Below, piece after piece: positions 1-10,155 of a DNA stretch of 61,643 nt. A model generated the notes under the pieces. The model was given only the letters and a program-made list of their open reading frames with translations. It did not search any database and was not told the DNA's origin. The stretch is from Prorocentrum cordatum. Its lineage: Eukaryota > Sar > Dinophyceae > Prorocentrales > Prorocentraceae. A program made the translations under genes and the position numbers. The stretch spans positions 17,501-79,143 of the forward strand of contig CAUYUJ010003428.1 in NCBI GenBank assembly GCA_963575745.1. Direction: 5' to 3'. Positions within the stretch are counted from its first letter, which is position 1, and every line of letters starts with the position of its first letter.

Positions 1-95
1 TCCTCCTCCTCCTCCTCCTCCTTCTCCTCTCCTCCTTCTCCTCCTTCCTTCCTCCTCCCCTCCCTTCCCTCCTCCTCTCCATCCCCTTCCTTCAA
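1..95. repeat. TCC/CTCC-rich microsatellite
   Basis: Pyrimidine-only tract of TCC triplets with interspersed CTT, continuing off the left edge of the window. It is one of about ten TCC/GGA arrays here. Confidence 0.9.
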
Positions 96-101
96 GGATC
101 C

Positions 102-319
102 GTTTTTTTTGGATTCGGGCAAGTTTACTTGCAATGGTGTTCGCACCCCCCCCCCCCCCCCCCCCCCCTCGCCCCTCTTCAAGCGAATACTAGCGTGCAA
201 GTGCCTTTCGACTCGCGTGATCTCCGCGCCCCCCGAGCGTGCAAGTCGTTTGCGGCTTGCTTCAGGCTCAGCCGCCCCCCCCGTCCATGCAAGTAAACTT
301 GCCAGAGTCTAAAAAAAAC
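102..319. mobile_element. MITE-like element with about 34-bp inverted ends
   Basis: The left end (G, eight T, then GATTCGGGCAAGTTTACTTGCA) and the reverse complement of the right end match closely, including the T8/A8 outer runs. The shared core is GGCAAGTTTACTTGCA. The interior holds a run of about 22 C and two copies of GTGCAAGT. No coding region and no convincing target-site duplication were seen. A non-autonomous DNA transposon or foldback element is the simplest reading. Confidence 0.65.
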
Positions 320-494
320 AGGCTCCCAACAGTCCGGATCTCTTGGAGCGTGCCCCGCCTGCGGCCCCCTTTCCGAGGGTATGGAGAACGATTGTGAATC
401 CTCGAAGTTCTGTATATTTGACGGTGTTCTCGAAGTTCTAGGATGTTTGTCGGGACGTCGCGGGGGGCATCTCGGGGCTCTGCGGGGGCCGTTT

Positions 495-655
495 GGAGGC
501 CTGCGGCGAAGCCGCCTACGGCGAATCGCCGCCGCCCCCTGCCTTCCTGAAAGCGCCTGTGTGGCCGAACGTGGAGGCCAGACCTGCCAAGCTCTCGGAC
601 CATGTGTTCCCCGAATCGGTGTGGAAAGCCTTCGGGGAACACGTGGGCATCGTGA
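495..655. repeat. Dispersed repeat family 1, copy 1
   Basis: About 140 bp that recur at 1711-1850 with roughly 80 percent identity by eye. Both contain CGCCGCCCCCTGCCTT, GTGGCCGAA and a conserved tail GGAAAGCCTTCGGGGAACAC. It has no conserved reading frame. Confidence 0.7.
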
Positions 656-659
656 ATGT

Positions 660-1560
660 CATCTGGCCGCCTGGAGGCCATTTTGACCCTTTCGGGCCTT
701 CTTGGAAGACGGCTTGGAGGGCTCTTGGGCCGTCTTGGAGGCCATCTTGAGCGTCTTGGAGGCCTCTTGGGCCGTCTTGGGGGCCTCGTGGGGCCGTCTT
801 GGGCCTCTTGGGCGATCTTTGGGGGCATTTGGCCGTCTCGGGCCGTCAGATTGCCGAAACAAAGCAAATGCCACAATCCTTCAACAACTCATGGGAAATC
901 GATGATTTTGGCTTTTTCGGGCCTTCCTGGAGGCCCTCTTGGAGGCCTCTTGGGCCATCTTAGTGCCACCTTCGGCCGTCTTGGTGGGCCCCTGGCCCGT
1001 CCGACGCCGTCAGAAGCCGCTTGGGGGGCCTCTCTGAGCCCACTTGGGGCCCTCTTGGAATGCTCCAGGGCAGTCTTGGAGGCCATCTTGGGCGTCTTAA
1101 AAGCCTCGTGGGCAGTCTTGGGGGCCTCTTGGGGCAGTCTTGGGCCCCTCTTGGGGCGCTTTGGGGCCGTCTTGGAGGCCATCTTGGGCGTCTTGGAGGC
1201 CTCTTGGGCCGTCTTCGGGCCCTCTTCGGGCCGTCTTGGAAGCCTCTTGGGCAGTCATGGGGCGCTCTTGGAGGCTTGTTGGGCAATCTTGGGTGCCTCG
1301 TGTGCCGTCTTCAGCCGTCGGAATCCCGAAAAGACGCAAATGCCAAAATCCTTCAAAAACTGAAGGACAAATTTTGGCCTCTTCGGGCCCTCCCGGAGGA
1401 GCTCTTGGAGCGTCTGGGAGGACCTCTTGGGCCATCTTAGACCATCTCGAGGCTATCTTACGCTGTCTTGGGTGCATCTTGGGCCGTCGTGGAGGCATAT
1501 TGGGGCCATCTTAGCCGTTTTGGAAGCCATCTTGGGTCATCTTGGAGCCGTCTAGGGTAG
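660..1560. repeat. GC-rich minisatellite (GGCCGTCTTGGA type)
   Basis: Short-period degenerate repeats built from TCTTGGGCC and GTCTTGGAGGCC. In several frames on both strands this gives long artefactual Leu-Gly-Arg or Pro-Arg-Arg open frames, which are not genes. AT-richer blocks interrupt it at about 855-905 and 1320-1375, and these are similar to each other (GCAAATGCC, AATCCTTCAA), so there is a higher-order unit of about 460 bp. Confidence 0.85.
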
Positions 1561-1605
1561 GAACACCGTTTGCAACTGGGTCTTCTGGGTGGCCGGCGGG
1601 ACACG

Positions 1606-1850
1606 CCGGAGCCCCAGGGGGATTTTGGGAAAAGAACCAAAACCAAAACCAAGAGGGTCTAGCACGCCAGGCACCCCTGCAATGAATCGACAGGGGGCGG
1701 CGGATCGAAGACGCCTACGTCGAATCACCGCCGCCCCCTGCCTTTTTGGAAACGCCTATGTGGCCGAAAGTTGTGCTAGAGCTTGGCCAAGCTATCGGAC
1801 CATGAGTTCCCCGAGTCGGTTTGGAAAGCCTTCGGGGAACACGCGGGGGA
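1606..1850. repeat. Dispersed repeat family 1, copy 2, with GC hairpin
   Basis: Its first 100 bp (AACCAAAACCAAAACC, GGGTCTAGCACGCCAGGC) recur at 2355-2461, and its last 140 bp recur at 495-655. At about 1690-1742 CAGGGGGCGGCG and CGCCGCCCCCTG face each other across about 26 bp and would form a very stable hairpin. Confidence 0.75.
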
Positions 1851-1969
1851 GAATGAACAGGAAGAGAAAGAGGAAGAGGACAAGGAAGAGTAGGAGGAGG
1901 GGGCGTCTTGGAATCCTCATGTGGGCCTCCTTGGCTCTCTTGGGAGAGGGTTCCCAGAGGCAACTTTGG

Positions 1970-2310
1970 CAGGATGTCTCGAGCGAAACGCTTATTTTCG
2001 AACCAACGTGTCAACAAACACCAAGGTCTTTTCAAGATTCTGGCTTCTCGGATTATCTTGGATGTCATTCGAGAGCTTTCAGACATGATTTTCGAACCAA
2101 TAATATATAACATTCAGTTTTAAAAAGGATGTCCCTAGCGAAACGGCCGTTATTGAAGATCCGAAGACGAGGCCATCGAGGTCCCGATCCCAAAGTTCTG
2201 AGGATGTCTCGAGCGAAACGCTGATTGTTATCATAAGGCATCTTAGGCTGGAATCCTCCAGAGCAAGATTTGTTCGAGGATGTCCCAAGCGAAACGGCCT
2301 TTTTTGAAGC
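1970..2310. repeat. Periodic GGATGTCTCGAGCGAAACG motif cluster
   Basis: The motif occurs near 1972, 2129, 2202 and 2276, with spacings of about 157, 73 and 74 bp. Variants replace CTCGAG by CCTAG or CCAAG, while GGATGTC and GCGAAACG are kept. The DNA between copies is not conserved. Related motifs lie at 4693 and 23788-24010. Confidence 0.7.
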
Positions 2311-2354
2311 ACGACTTTGTGCAATTGAGGTCCCTCCCGGGAGCCCGGCAGAAC

Positions 2355-2461
2355 GGGCCGAAGCCCCAGGGGGAGTTCTTTTGGAAAGAGAACCAAAACC
2401 AAAACCGAGAGGGTCTAGCACGCCAGGCACTCCTGCGATGAATCGACAGGGGGCGGCGGAT
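2355..2461. repeat. Dispersed repeat family 1, partial copy 3
   Basis: Matches 1606-1706 closely (AACCAAAACCAAAACC, GAGGGTCTAGCACGCC, ATGAATCGACAGGGGGC). It lacks the second half present in the other copies. Confidence 0.75.
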
Positions 2462-2519
2462 CTAATGGTGTTCGGCCCATCCCGCCACCGTGCCTGGGTT
2501 GCGGGTCATAAGCCTCTAG

Positions 2520-2878
2520 GATTGCTTGTTGTGATGTCGCGGGGGGCTTCTCGGGGGTCTTCGGGGGCCGTTTGGAAGCATCCTGGGAGCCGTGTTGGGG
2601 ACTTTTTGGGCGTTTTGCGGGTTTCTCGGAAATCGTTTCAAACCTCTTATGGGCCTCCTGGCGCCTCCTTGGTGCCTCCTGGGTGCCTCTTGGATTTTCC
2701 TGGCCGTGTTCCCCCTCCTGGACCCTTCGTGGGTCTGTTGTTTGGGCGCCTCTGGGGCCGTCCTGGAGTCCTCCCAGGCCGTCTGGGGGCCCTCGTTCTG
2801 GCCTCATTGGGCGGTCTTGGGGGCCTCGCGGGCCTTCTTGGAGCGTTGGGAGCTCGAAGGGAGGACGAGGAGCCCAGC
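2520..2878. repeat. Degenerate GGCCTCTTGGGC minisatellite
   Basis: Continuation of the GC minisatellite seen at 660-1560. It ends in the conserved block GAGCCCAGCAACATTCA, where a MITE is inserted. Confidence 0.7.
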
Positions 2879-2886
2879 AACATTCA

Positions 2887-3073
2887 GTATCGTTTATCCG
2901 TCCCCCATCCCCATCCTTATCCCCTTCGAGACCCCCACCAAATTACCACCCCAGTTGGGGATACACCCCTCGAAACCGGAAGGGGGCAGCCTTTATCCCC
3001 ATCTAGGGGGGTAAATCGGCCAGTGGAGCCCAGGCCACGCCGCTGGGGATGGGGATCGGTTAAACGATACTCA
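2887..3073. mobile_element. 187-bp MITE with 8-bp target duplication
   Basis: Ends are inverted: the left end GTATCGTTTATCCG..CCCCATCCCC matches the reverse complement of the right end, which reads GTATCGTTTAACCGATCCCC. It is flanked by AACATTCA at 2879-2886 and 3074-3081. A paralogous block at about 3287-3303 reads CAGC-AACATTCA-ACAACCT without the insertion, so both the duplication and the boundaries are supported by an empty site. An 8-bp duplication is typical of hAT-type transposition, but the ends do not resemble canonical hAT ends. A related copy lies at 4352-4526. Confidence 0.85.
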
Positions 3074-3081
3074 AACATTCA

Positions 3082-3480
3082 ACAACCTAAGGGAAATCAA
3101 TGATCTTGGCTTCTCGGGACCTGTTGGAAAAGGCTCTCGGGGCTCTCTTGGGGCGCTTTGCAAGCCTCTGGGGCCGTGTTGGAGCCCTCTTGGGCCGGCT
3201 GGGGGCATGAGGGCCTCTTGGGGCAGTCTTGGGGGCCTCTTGGGCCGTCTTGGAGCCTTGGAATCAGTAAGCAAAGATGAGGATCCCAGCAACATTCAAC
3301 AACCTTGGCAAATCAATGATTTTGGCTTCTCGGATCCTGGTGGAAAAGACTCTTGGAGCTCTCGTGGGGCGCCTCGAAGGCCTTGCACCGTCTCTGGGCC
3401 GTGTTGGGCGTCTTGGACCCATGGTGAAGCGATTCAGGGTCCTCTTGGACCGTCTCGGGGGCCCCTCTTGGGGCCCTCTC
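3082..3480. repeat. GC minisatellite with conserved AT-rich spacers
   Basis: Same GGCCTCTTGGGCCGTCTT repeats as before. The spacer (CAACAACCT, AAATCAATGAT, TTGGCTTCTCGG) occurs here twice, at about 3077-3120 and 3290-3345, giving a higher-order unit of about 215 bp. Confidence 0.7.
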
Positions 3481-4351
3481 GGGCCCGAAACAAATTGCGT
3501 GATAAGATGCGACGGGTCCCAAGGGCCATGCGATTTTCCCTGGCCGATTTGGTTGGCAAAGCTGGGTCTGGGCCCTTGAGAGAACCCTCGGGCTTAAGGA
3601 CTGAGGCTGAAGGAATTTGGCAAAGGACCTGAGGACACTCCAATTCGTGCCTCAAGGTCACGGTGGCAGATCTACGGTCAACCCGCAGAGTGAGGATGGG
3701 CCACTTTCTGCCAAGGTTGCCCCTTGCATCCTTCCCCTTCGGCCTACCCTTGGCCGCTTTCGCTGGCCGCGCCCCGCTCGCAGGGTGCCGTCATGGCCTC
3801 CAAGGTCCTTGCCATCCTCATCGTGCGTCCTTCCCGTACGGGCGTCGGAGTTCGCACTTCCATGTTCTGCTCATGGTTCACATGCTTGCTGTCTGGCCAC
3901 TGGACTGATTGCTCACCCCATGCCCTGCACAGGGCCGAGCAGCCGACAGGCATGCTCGTCTGGCTTGCTCGCTCGCCCGGGCCCCGCTCCTGCGCGGCGC
4001 CGCCAGCGGCCAAGGCGTCCTTGAGCACCCCTGGAGCGCGGCCACCCCCGGGGGCGGGGGCGCGGGCGGCGCCGCGGCTGCGGCTGCGGCTGCGCGCCCA
4101 GTCGCCCTTCCAGGAGCGCAGCCCCGCTCTTGGCCGCTGGGGAGGGGGAGGTCAGCATCGCGGGATGTTCGTTTGGGGGACCTCCCTGGGAGCCACCCGA
4201 CGGATCGGTTCGGCTCCACCTCGATTCCGGCTAGACTCCAGTTCGACTCGAGCTCGACTCAAGTTCTAGTCAGGTCGACGGACGTTCGCCGCAGCATCGA
4301 CGCAGCATCGCCGCACGAGTGGAGCGAGTGGCTCCAGGGCTGTCCCCAGAA
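3481..4351. other. No gene recognised
   Basis: Mixed-composition DNA that becomes very GC-rich at 3970-4140 (GCGGCTGCGGCTGCGGCTGCG). Several overlapping open frames exist, but none has a domain or codon signature I recognise. A short run of GACTCGAGCTCGACTC-type repeats lies at 4235-4275. Confidence 0.4.
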
Positions 4352-4526
4352 CGTGTCTTTGAACCGATCCCACCCCCACTGGGCAATGGTATTCCAGCCC
4401 CACCATCCCACCCCCCAGTTGGGGATAGGCCCCTCGAGACCCGAAGGGAACAGCGTTGTATTCCCATCATAGGGTCTAAGTCGGCCAATGAGGCCCAGGC
4501 CACGCTTGTGGGATCGGGGACACGAT
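4352..4526. mobile_element. Second copy of the 2887-3073 MITE family
   Basis: The interior CCCCCAGTTGGGGATA, CCCCTCGAGACC and CCAGGCCACGC matches the element at 2887-3073 closely. The ends are more diverged (ACGTGTC..CCGATCCCAC against GTGGGATCGGGGACACG) but still inverted. I could not define a target duplication. Confidence 0.7.
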
Positions 4527-5184
4527 GCTCAGGATGAGGTCTGGGCAACGTGTCGTGACGTCCTCGGGAGCTTCCCGAATCTTGGCCTCCCAGATGTCGG
4601 GGGGGCCCAAACGACGTGGTGACCACACCGCGTGTTGAGTCAGTGGGCATTGGGTGTCACCGCACGGTTTTGAAACTGGAGTCGTTCTCCGAGGATGTCT
4701 CGAGCGAGTGGGGCCTCCGAGGACCCAACACAGTGCGGTGAAACACCACGCAGTGAGGTCGTTGGGGATTCCGAGGTCACCACGCGGTCCGTCGCCACAC
4801 GCCTCTTGGGCGGTTTTGGGGTGGTCTTGAGAGCCTCTTGGGCCGTCTTGGAGCGTTGGAAAGCCGAAAAGGTGAGAACGCCTACAGCTTCCAAGCAGTT
4901 CAGGACAATCAGTGGTTTTTGCAACTTGGGGCGATCTTGGGAGGCCTACTGGAGGCATTTGGGGGCGTTTTGTAAGCCTCCTGGGCCATCTTGAGGCCAT
5001 TCTGGGCGCCCTCGAGCGATCGCTCGGCGACTCGGTGCCTTCTTGGAGCATCCCGGGAGCCTCCTGGGCCGCTACGGAAGCCTGGAGGGAGCCCCGGGGA
5101 GGCGCCGTGCCCGCTTGGGAGCCCCCGGCAAGAAGAGCGATGCAGTCGGGAGGGTCCCGAGCATTTTCTTTGGGTGGAGGCCAA
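4527..5184. other. Repeat-derived DNA, no gene recognised
   Basis: Contains the phrase GGTGACCACACCGCG, repeated at 6424-6438 in another repeat block. It also has a single GAGGATGTCTCGAGCG motif at 4691 and a further stretch of CTCTTGGGCCGTCTTGGAG minisatellite at 4805-5010. Confidence 0.5.
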
Positions 5185-5287
5185 AGGGTGAAATCTGACA
5201 TGCCGTTCCGATTAATTTTCGAGGTTGAATTTGCAGAAGGTGAATCACAGGACGGATTGATTTTCTTGCCCATATGGATTTCACCCT
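5185..5287. repeat. Short inverted-repeat element
   Basis: AGGGTGAAATC at 5185-5195 and its exact inverse GATTTCACCCT at 5277-5287 bound a 103-bp AT-richer segment. It could be a very small MITE. The 11-bp match could be chance. Confidence 0.4.
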
Positions 5288-5714
5288 GAGCCCTCCACCC
5301 TAAGAAATGCTCAGGGGTCGGGGGTCCCTCAGGGCATTCCAGAAACTTGCCCAGGCAGTTTTTGGTATCTGTCCACGCGTCAGCGTGCCGCAGGCACGGA
5401 GGCGGATCTCGCGTTTCCCCTGCCTGCTCCATGTCCTCGTCCACGTCCTCATCCTCGTCCTGGTCCTGCTCGTCGTCGTCGTCCTCCTCCTCCTCCACCA
5501 CTTCCTAATTATTCCTCTCCAAGCAGCCTCTTGCCTGCGGCCGGCGCAAGGGGGGAAATTGTTATTCATTCTTCTCCAGGCGGCCCAATGCGGGGCCCAA
5601 TATATGATACCGTCGTTAGCAGTCAGTAACAGCACAAGAACGATTCGCCGATTCAATACACACATAAACATCCCCACGCACGCACATTAGCACGCAGGCA
5701 CACTAGCACGAACC
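5288..5714. other. No gene recognised
   Basis: Low-repeat DNA except for a CTCGTCCTC tract at 5430-5505, which reads as poly-Asp/Glu on the minus strand. No domain is recognised. Confidence 0.4.
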
Positions 5715-5865
5715 TTTGGAGGTCCGCGCGGAGTTCTTCGACTGGCGAGCGGACCACCTGGTGGCGCCCCCGGCGGTCACCGTGCCGCGCGGCGCCCCGC
5801 GCGCCACGGACGGGGGTCCGCCGCCGATGCCAGAAATCCGCTCGCTCTCCTCCGTCACTGCATGC
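5715..5865. repeat. One end of the 52520-52694 MITE family
   Basis: GGAGGTCCGCGC, followed by GAGTTCTTCG.CTGG and later CACCGTGCCGCGCGG, matches in order the left half of the foldback element at 52520-52694. The opposite end is absent, so this is a truncated or solo copy. Confidence 0.55.
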
Positions 5866-6007
5866 TTCTGCTGTGGAGGAGGATCAGAGGATACCTGTAC
5901 TGCTGCCCCTCCCGCGTCGACAGGGCCAGGTGTGCCTTCTTGGGCAGAGCGTGTCCCAGGAGAGGTCCCGGGAGGAGCGGCATCGGCACCTTCTCTGTTT
6001 GTAGAAG

Positions 6008-6350
6008 GTGAGGAGAGGGAGGAGGAGGAGGAGGAGGAGGAGGAGGAGGAGGAGGAGGAGGAGGAGGAGGAGGAGGAGGAGGAGGGGGAGGAGGAGAGAG
6101 GGGGGGAGGGGGGCGGAGGGAGGGGAAGAGGAGAGAGGAAGAGGAGGGAGGAGACGAGGAGGAGGGGAGGGAGGTGGGAGGGAGGGAGGGAGGGAGGGAG
6201 GGAAGGAGGTAGAGGAGGGAGGGTGGGAGGAGGAGGGAAGGAGGGATGAGAGGGGGAGGAGGGGGGAGGGGGGAGGAGTGAGGAGTAAGGAGGGATGAGG
6301 GAATGAGGGAGGAAGAGGAGGAGAAGGAGGAGGAGGAGGAGGAGGAGGAG
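6008..6350. repeat. GGA microsatellite array
   Basis: Runs of GGA interrupted by GGGAGGGAGG tetramer blocks. The plus strand is almost entirely purine. Poly-Glu/Arg and poly-Pro/Ser frames here are artefacts. Confidence 0.95.
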
Positions 6351-6710
6351 TGGTTCTGTGGCGCGCAGCCCCCGTCGTCGTCGCCGTCGTCATCCTGCTC
6401 TCGGGAGCCCCCAGACGATGCGGTGACCACACCGCGTGGTGCGCTCGGTGGTGGGGATCCCCGGGCGACCGCACTGCTCTGGAGTTCAGTTTGCGTGCCG
6501 CTCCCTGGGGGCTTTCGCCTCGGGTGCCTCGGGGGGGCTCCCGCGGGGCGGTGGGGTCGCGGGGGGATCTCGAGGAAACCGCACGGTCCATCACCGCGCC
6601 GGCGCGGGGCCCTTGGCCCTCTTCGTCGCGGTCTCCAGGAGGAAGACTCAATGTTTGCTTTACTATGTTTGGCTATGTTGGACTTTTTTGACCAGTGTTT
6701 ATTCCTCGTC

Positions 6711-6752
6711 CCAGATCCGCCTGTAGGGAAAGGACACGCCCGACCCAGATCC
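6711..6752. repeat. Solo end of MITE family B
   Basis: CCGCCTGTAGGG..GGACACGCCCGACCCAGA matches the right inverted end of the elements at 7507-7668 and 10851-11012. No left end was found next to it. Confidence 0.5.
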
Positions 6753-6837
6753 TCCCCGCGCGCCCGAGGATGAGGACCCGGCACGGGGCCCAGGCCGCTG
6801 GCAGTTTTGCTCCCGAGGCGGCCCGGCTCGCGGCGCG

Positions 6838-7408
6838 TGTCGCGGGAGGAGGATGAGGAGGAGGAGGAGGAAGAGGGGGAGGAGGAGGAGGAAGATAAAG
6901 AGGAGGAGGACGAGGACGAGGACGAGGAGAAGGGAGGAGGAGAGGGGATGGAGGAGAAGGAGGAGGACGAGGAGGAGGAGGAGGAGGAAGAGGAGGAGGA
7001 GGAGGAGGAGGAGGAGATGAGGAGGACAGGAGGAGGAGGAGGAGGCGGAAGAGGAGGAGAAGGAGGGGGAGAGGGGATGAGAAGCAGGAGAAGAGGAGGA
7101 GGAGGAGGAGGAGGAGGAGGAGAACGAGGAGGGAGAACGAGGAGGAGGAGGACGACGACGAGGAGGAGGGAGGAGGGGAGGAGGACGGAAGGAGGAGGGG
7201 GGGAGGACGAGGACGAGGAGGAGAGGAGGGGGGGGAGGAGGAGGACGAGGGGGAGGATGAGGAGAAGGAGTAGGACGAGGGGAGGAGGAGGAGGGGGAGG
7301 AGGAGGACGAGGAGGAGGAGGAGGAGGAGGGGGAGGAGGAAGACGAGGGGGAGGAAGAGGGGGAGGAGGAGGACGAGGAGGAGGAGGAGGGGGAGAGGGG
7401 AGGGAGGA
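6838..7408. repeat. Long GGA homopurine array
   Basis: About 570 bp of GGA with AGG, ACG and GAT variants, nearly pure purine on the plus strand. It is capable of triplex (H-DNA) formation. Confidence 0.95.
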
Positions 7409-7506
7409 GCGCCGACGTTTTTGGAGGCGCTCCAGATTCCAGCACGCCTTGCTCCTCGGAGGCCCTGTACCTCTTGCGCAGGGATCCAGTACACATGGAT
7501 CTGGGC

Positions 7507-7668
7507 TTAAGTCGGGCCTGTCCCTCTACAGGAGGAGTATTCAAATATAGTCTAAAAACAGTATGAAGACGGTTTTGGGAGCTATTTCCTGTTTGTCTCG
7601 GAGCACTGTTTGACAATTTTTCACATTTCGTCCAAAATCCCCCTGTACGGGAGACATGGCCGACCTAA
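7507..7668. mobile_element. MITE family B, copy 1
   Basis: The left end TTAAGTCGGGCCTGTCC..CTACAGG and the reverse complement of the right end TTAGGTCGGCCATGTC..GTACAGG are about 30-bp inverted repeats. The interior is AT-rich (TTTGACAATTTTTCACATTT). A second copy lies at 10851-11012 and a solo end at 6711-6752. Confidence 0.75.
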
Positions 7669-7683
7669 ATCGATGTCTCCAGG

Positions 7684-7889
7684 ATGGGGTCCGAGTAGAT
7701 GGGGTTGGAGGATCGCGCCGCATCGCCGATGCATCACCGATGGAGCTCGACGTGGAGCCCGAGTTCTCCACGCCGAAGGCGCCGATGCATCACCGATGTC
7801 GCCTCATCACCGCCGATGCATCGACGATGCATCGCCGATGTATCGGCGGTGCGGCGCGATCCTCCGACCCCATCTACTCGGATCCCATC
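7684..7889. mobile_element. Foldback MITE, about 60-bp inverted repeats
   Basis: ATGGGGTCCGAGTAGATGGG..GGAGGATCGCGCCGC at the left pairs with GCGGCGCGATCCTCC..CCATCTACTCGGATCCCAT at the right, leaving a spacer of about 80 bp. Inside the arms are repeated GATGCATC palindromes. It starts 16 bp after MITE family B copy 1. Confidence 0.85.
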
Positions 7890-9344
7890 GCGGAGGCCTC
7901 TAATTGAGGCCTTGCACCTCGGGCAAAAGATTCAACCACTCCTGTCGGCGAGTTCGTCCGAGATTTTTGAGTTGAGTGCATGCGCAGTTGAAGTCAGATC
8001 ATGGCGATGATGATCTCTGGGACGAGGACTTGGTAAGCCCGATCAAAAGAGCGCATGCTTTCTCTCCCTCTCTCTTTCTCTCTCGGAGTCACGCTCGTCC
8101 CCCTTGCAACTCGCTCCGACAGGTTGCAATTCCGTGTGTGAATCCGTGATGATTGTCCATGTGGTGGTATACGGCACTAGTGCTGTGTTCCTTCTCGCGC
8201 TTGCTTGTGTGAGTCCCCAACTCGTGTCAGATTCCCTACTCAGGTGCCACTGTTTGACCTCTTCGCATGCTCAGCAGTCGGTGAGAGAGATATCAAACGT
8301 TCAGGGCGCTCTTGGAGGAGGAGTGGCGGGAGGGGGAGGCGAATGGTATGAACAGTTTTCACAGGAGGAGGATCTAGACGAGAAGGAGGAGAAGGAGGAG
8401 TTCCGGGTGGAGGATAAGGATGGCGAATTAGTCGAGTTGGAGGAGCTTGCAGGGGAGGAGGCAATGGCACAGGATGAGCAGGATATGCGTTGGATGCTGT
8501 CGCTTCGTGCCAAAAGTGTGCAGGGATGCACCGGCGTTGGTTGTCTGCACGCCCTTCAGCGAGGCACGCTTCGCACCACGCATGCCAGGTTGGGCTGCCT
8601 GTCTCGGCCCCTCAGGTCCCTCACGGTTCGGAATGGAGAGGGCGTGCCAGGGAAAGTCGGGGTGTCCAGAATGTCTTTCCTTGCGGACGCTGCTCCTCCT
8701 TCTAGCTACACAGAGCAGGGAGCAGTGGCCGGTACCTTGAACGGTCTATGAGCCAGGGGCCTTGACCTTAATCGTAGCACAACGCGCATGCCACTGTTCT
8801 GCCGCTGGGCAGTCGCTGGTAGACGTTCGATGATGATGTTGCCGATCTTGCATTGCTTCACGCGTTGTGCACGACACGTCAGATGCGTTGCATGACATAT
8901 CTACGGTCTTATTGTCTGTGCCTGCTGTATGTGACCAGGTGGCGCCTCAGGACCTGGAGTCGCCCAGTGGCGCCAAGGTCTGGTTTCTTTACTGAGGAGG
9001 GAAATAGGAGTAGTATGAGAGGCACGGGTCAACATGCTGATCACATCATTAAAACAACTAAGTCGGCGTTGGCGTTCATTTTGTTTGCGCAGATGCAGTT
9101 CTGGGAAACCATTCAGTTAGTGTTGAATTGTCTGATCCTGTGGGACGGCACGCCAGACATAATCAGTCATCAACGGTCCTGGCACATTGACTTACATGTG
9201 TCGTTTGGTTTGTGTTCTGTCCAAGCCGTCCATTCTCTCGACGTCTCGTTATTTGTATCTTCTTTTCTTGGTTGGAGGACAGTCTCCCGAAACATTTGTT
9301 TGTATCTAGGACCCCTTCCGAGACACCTGCTCATGTTGGTTGGT
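7890..9344. other. Low-repeat DNA, no gene recognised
   Basis: Composition is near 50 percent GC, with no obvious tandem repeats apart from a short GGA-rich stretch at 8315-8400. It may hold a decayed or intron-rich host gene that cannot be reconstructed by eye. Confidence 0.4.
8104..8751 (+). CDS. Unrecognised 215-codon open frame
   Basis: The frame is open for 215 codons from a non-ATG start. It shows a hydrophobic stretch at residues 16-38 (VMIVHVVVYGTSAVFLLALA), an acidic middle at 85-120 and a Cys-containing carboxy-terminal third. I recognise no domain. The acidic part coincides with a GGA-rich tract, which lowers confidence. It could be a chance frame in a region with few stops. Confidence 0.15.
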   Translation: MQLAPTGCNSVCESVMIVHVVVYGTSAVFLLALACVSPQLVSDSLLRCHCLTSSHAQQSVREISNVQGALGGGVAGGGGEWYEQFSQEEDLDEKEEKEEFRVEDKDGELVELEELAGEEAMAQDEQDMRWMLSLRAKSVQGCTGVGCLHALQRGTLRTTHARLGCLSRPLRSLTVRNGEGVPGKVGVSRMSFLADAAPPSSYTEQGAVAGTLNGL

Positions 9345-9885
9345 TGGGCAGAGGCACGGAGGAGGAGGGGGAGGGGGAGTGCGGAGGACGAAGGATTGAG
9401 GATGGAGGAGGGGGTAACATGGACGACGGTTCGTTCCTCCCTCATCCTCCAACCCCTTGTCCTCGTCATTGCCGGCACTGCCGGTCTGTCCGCCTGTGGA
9501 TCCTCTTCCACGCGGCATTGCCGGTCTGCTCACTCCCATGCGTCTTCCCGTAATTGTCATTCTTTATTGCGTTGAGGTGGACCGACGACGGTTCGTTTTC
9601 CCCCTATATTCTCCTCACACCCCCTGTTCTTGCCCAGATTCTCCCACAACCTCTCTCCTCGTGAATGCCCCCCCGACCCCCACCCCTTATCTTCCGTCCT
9701 TTCTCCCCATCCTCCCGCTCCTCTCCCTCCTCCTGTCCTCTCCCCTCTTCCCCCCCGGAAGACCATTTCCCTGGGGTTTCTCACCTCGAGTCACTTTTCG
9801 ACAGACCCAGGGCCCGAACATGGGTTCCAAGGGCCGACCATCAGACTCTACATGCTTGAGTCCCCAAAAGATCTGGGGAGGCGGT

Positions 9886-10155
9886 GAGGAGGAGGAGGAG
9901 GAGGAGGATGAGGAGGAGGTGGAGGAGGAGGAGTTGGAAGAGAAGGAGGAGGAGGAGGAGGAGGAGGAGCAGGAGGAGGAGGAGGAGTTGGAAGAGGAGG
10001 AGGAGGAGCAGGGGAGGAGGAGGAGGAGGAGGAGGAGGAGGGAGAGGATGAGGAGAAGGAGTTGGAGGAGGGGAAGGAGGAGGGGAAGGAGGAGGAGGGG
10101 GAGAAGGAGGAGGGGAATAATGATGAGGAGAGGAACGAGGAGAAGAGGAGGTCAG
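9886..10155. repeat. GGA microsatellite array
   Basis: GGA triplets with GAG and TTGGAA interruptions, purine on the plus strand. A smaller GGAGGGGGA tract precedes it at 9358-9412. Confidence 0.93.

Noticed and set aside
656-1514. Leu-Gly-Arg-rich proteins of 120-235 residues
   Set aside because: Same minisatellite read in several overlapping frames on both strands. No start context and no conserved frame between higher-order units.
6008-7408. Long open frames of poly-Glu/Arg and poly-Pro/Ser on both strands
   Set aside because: They follow directly from the GGA array. All frames of a triplet array are open, and composition is single-triplet.
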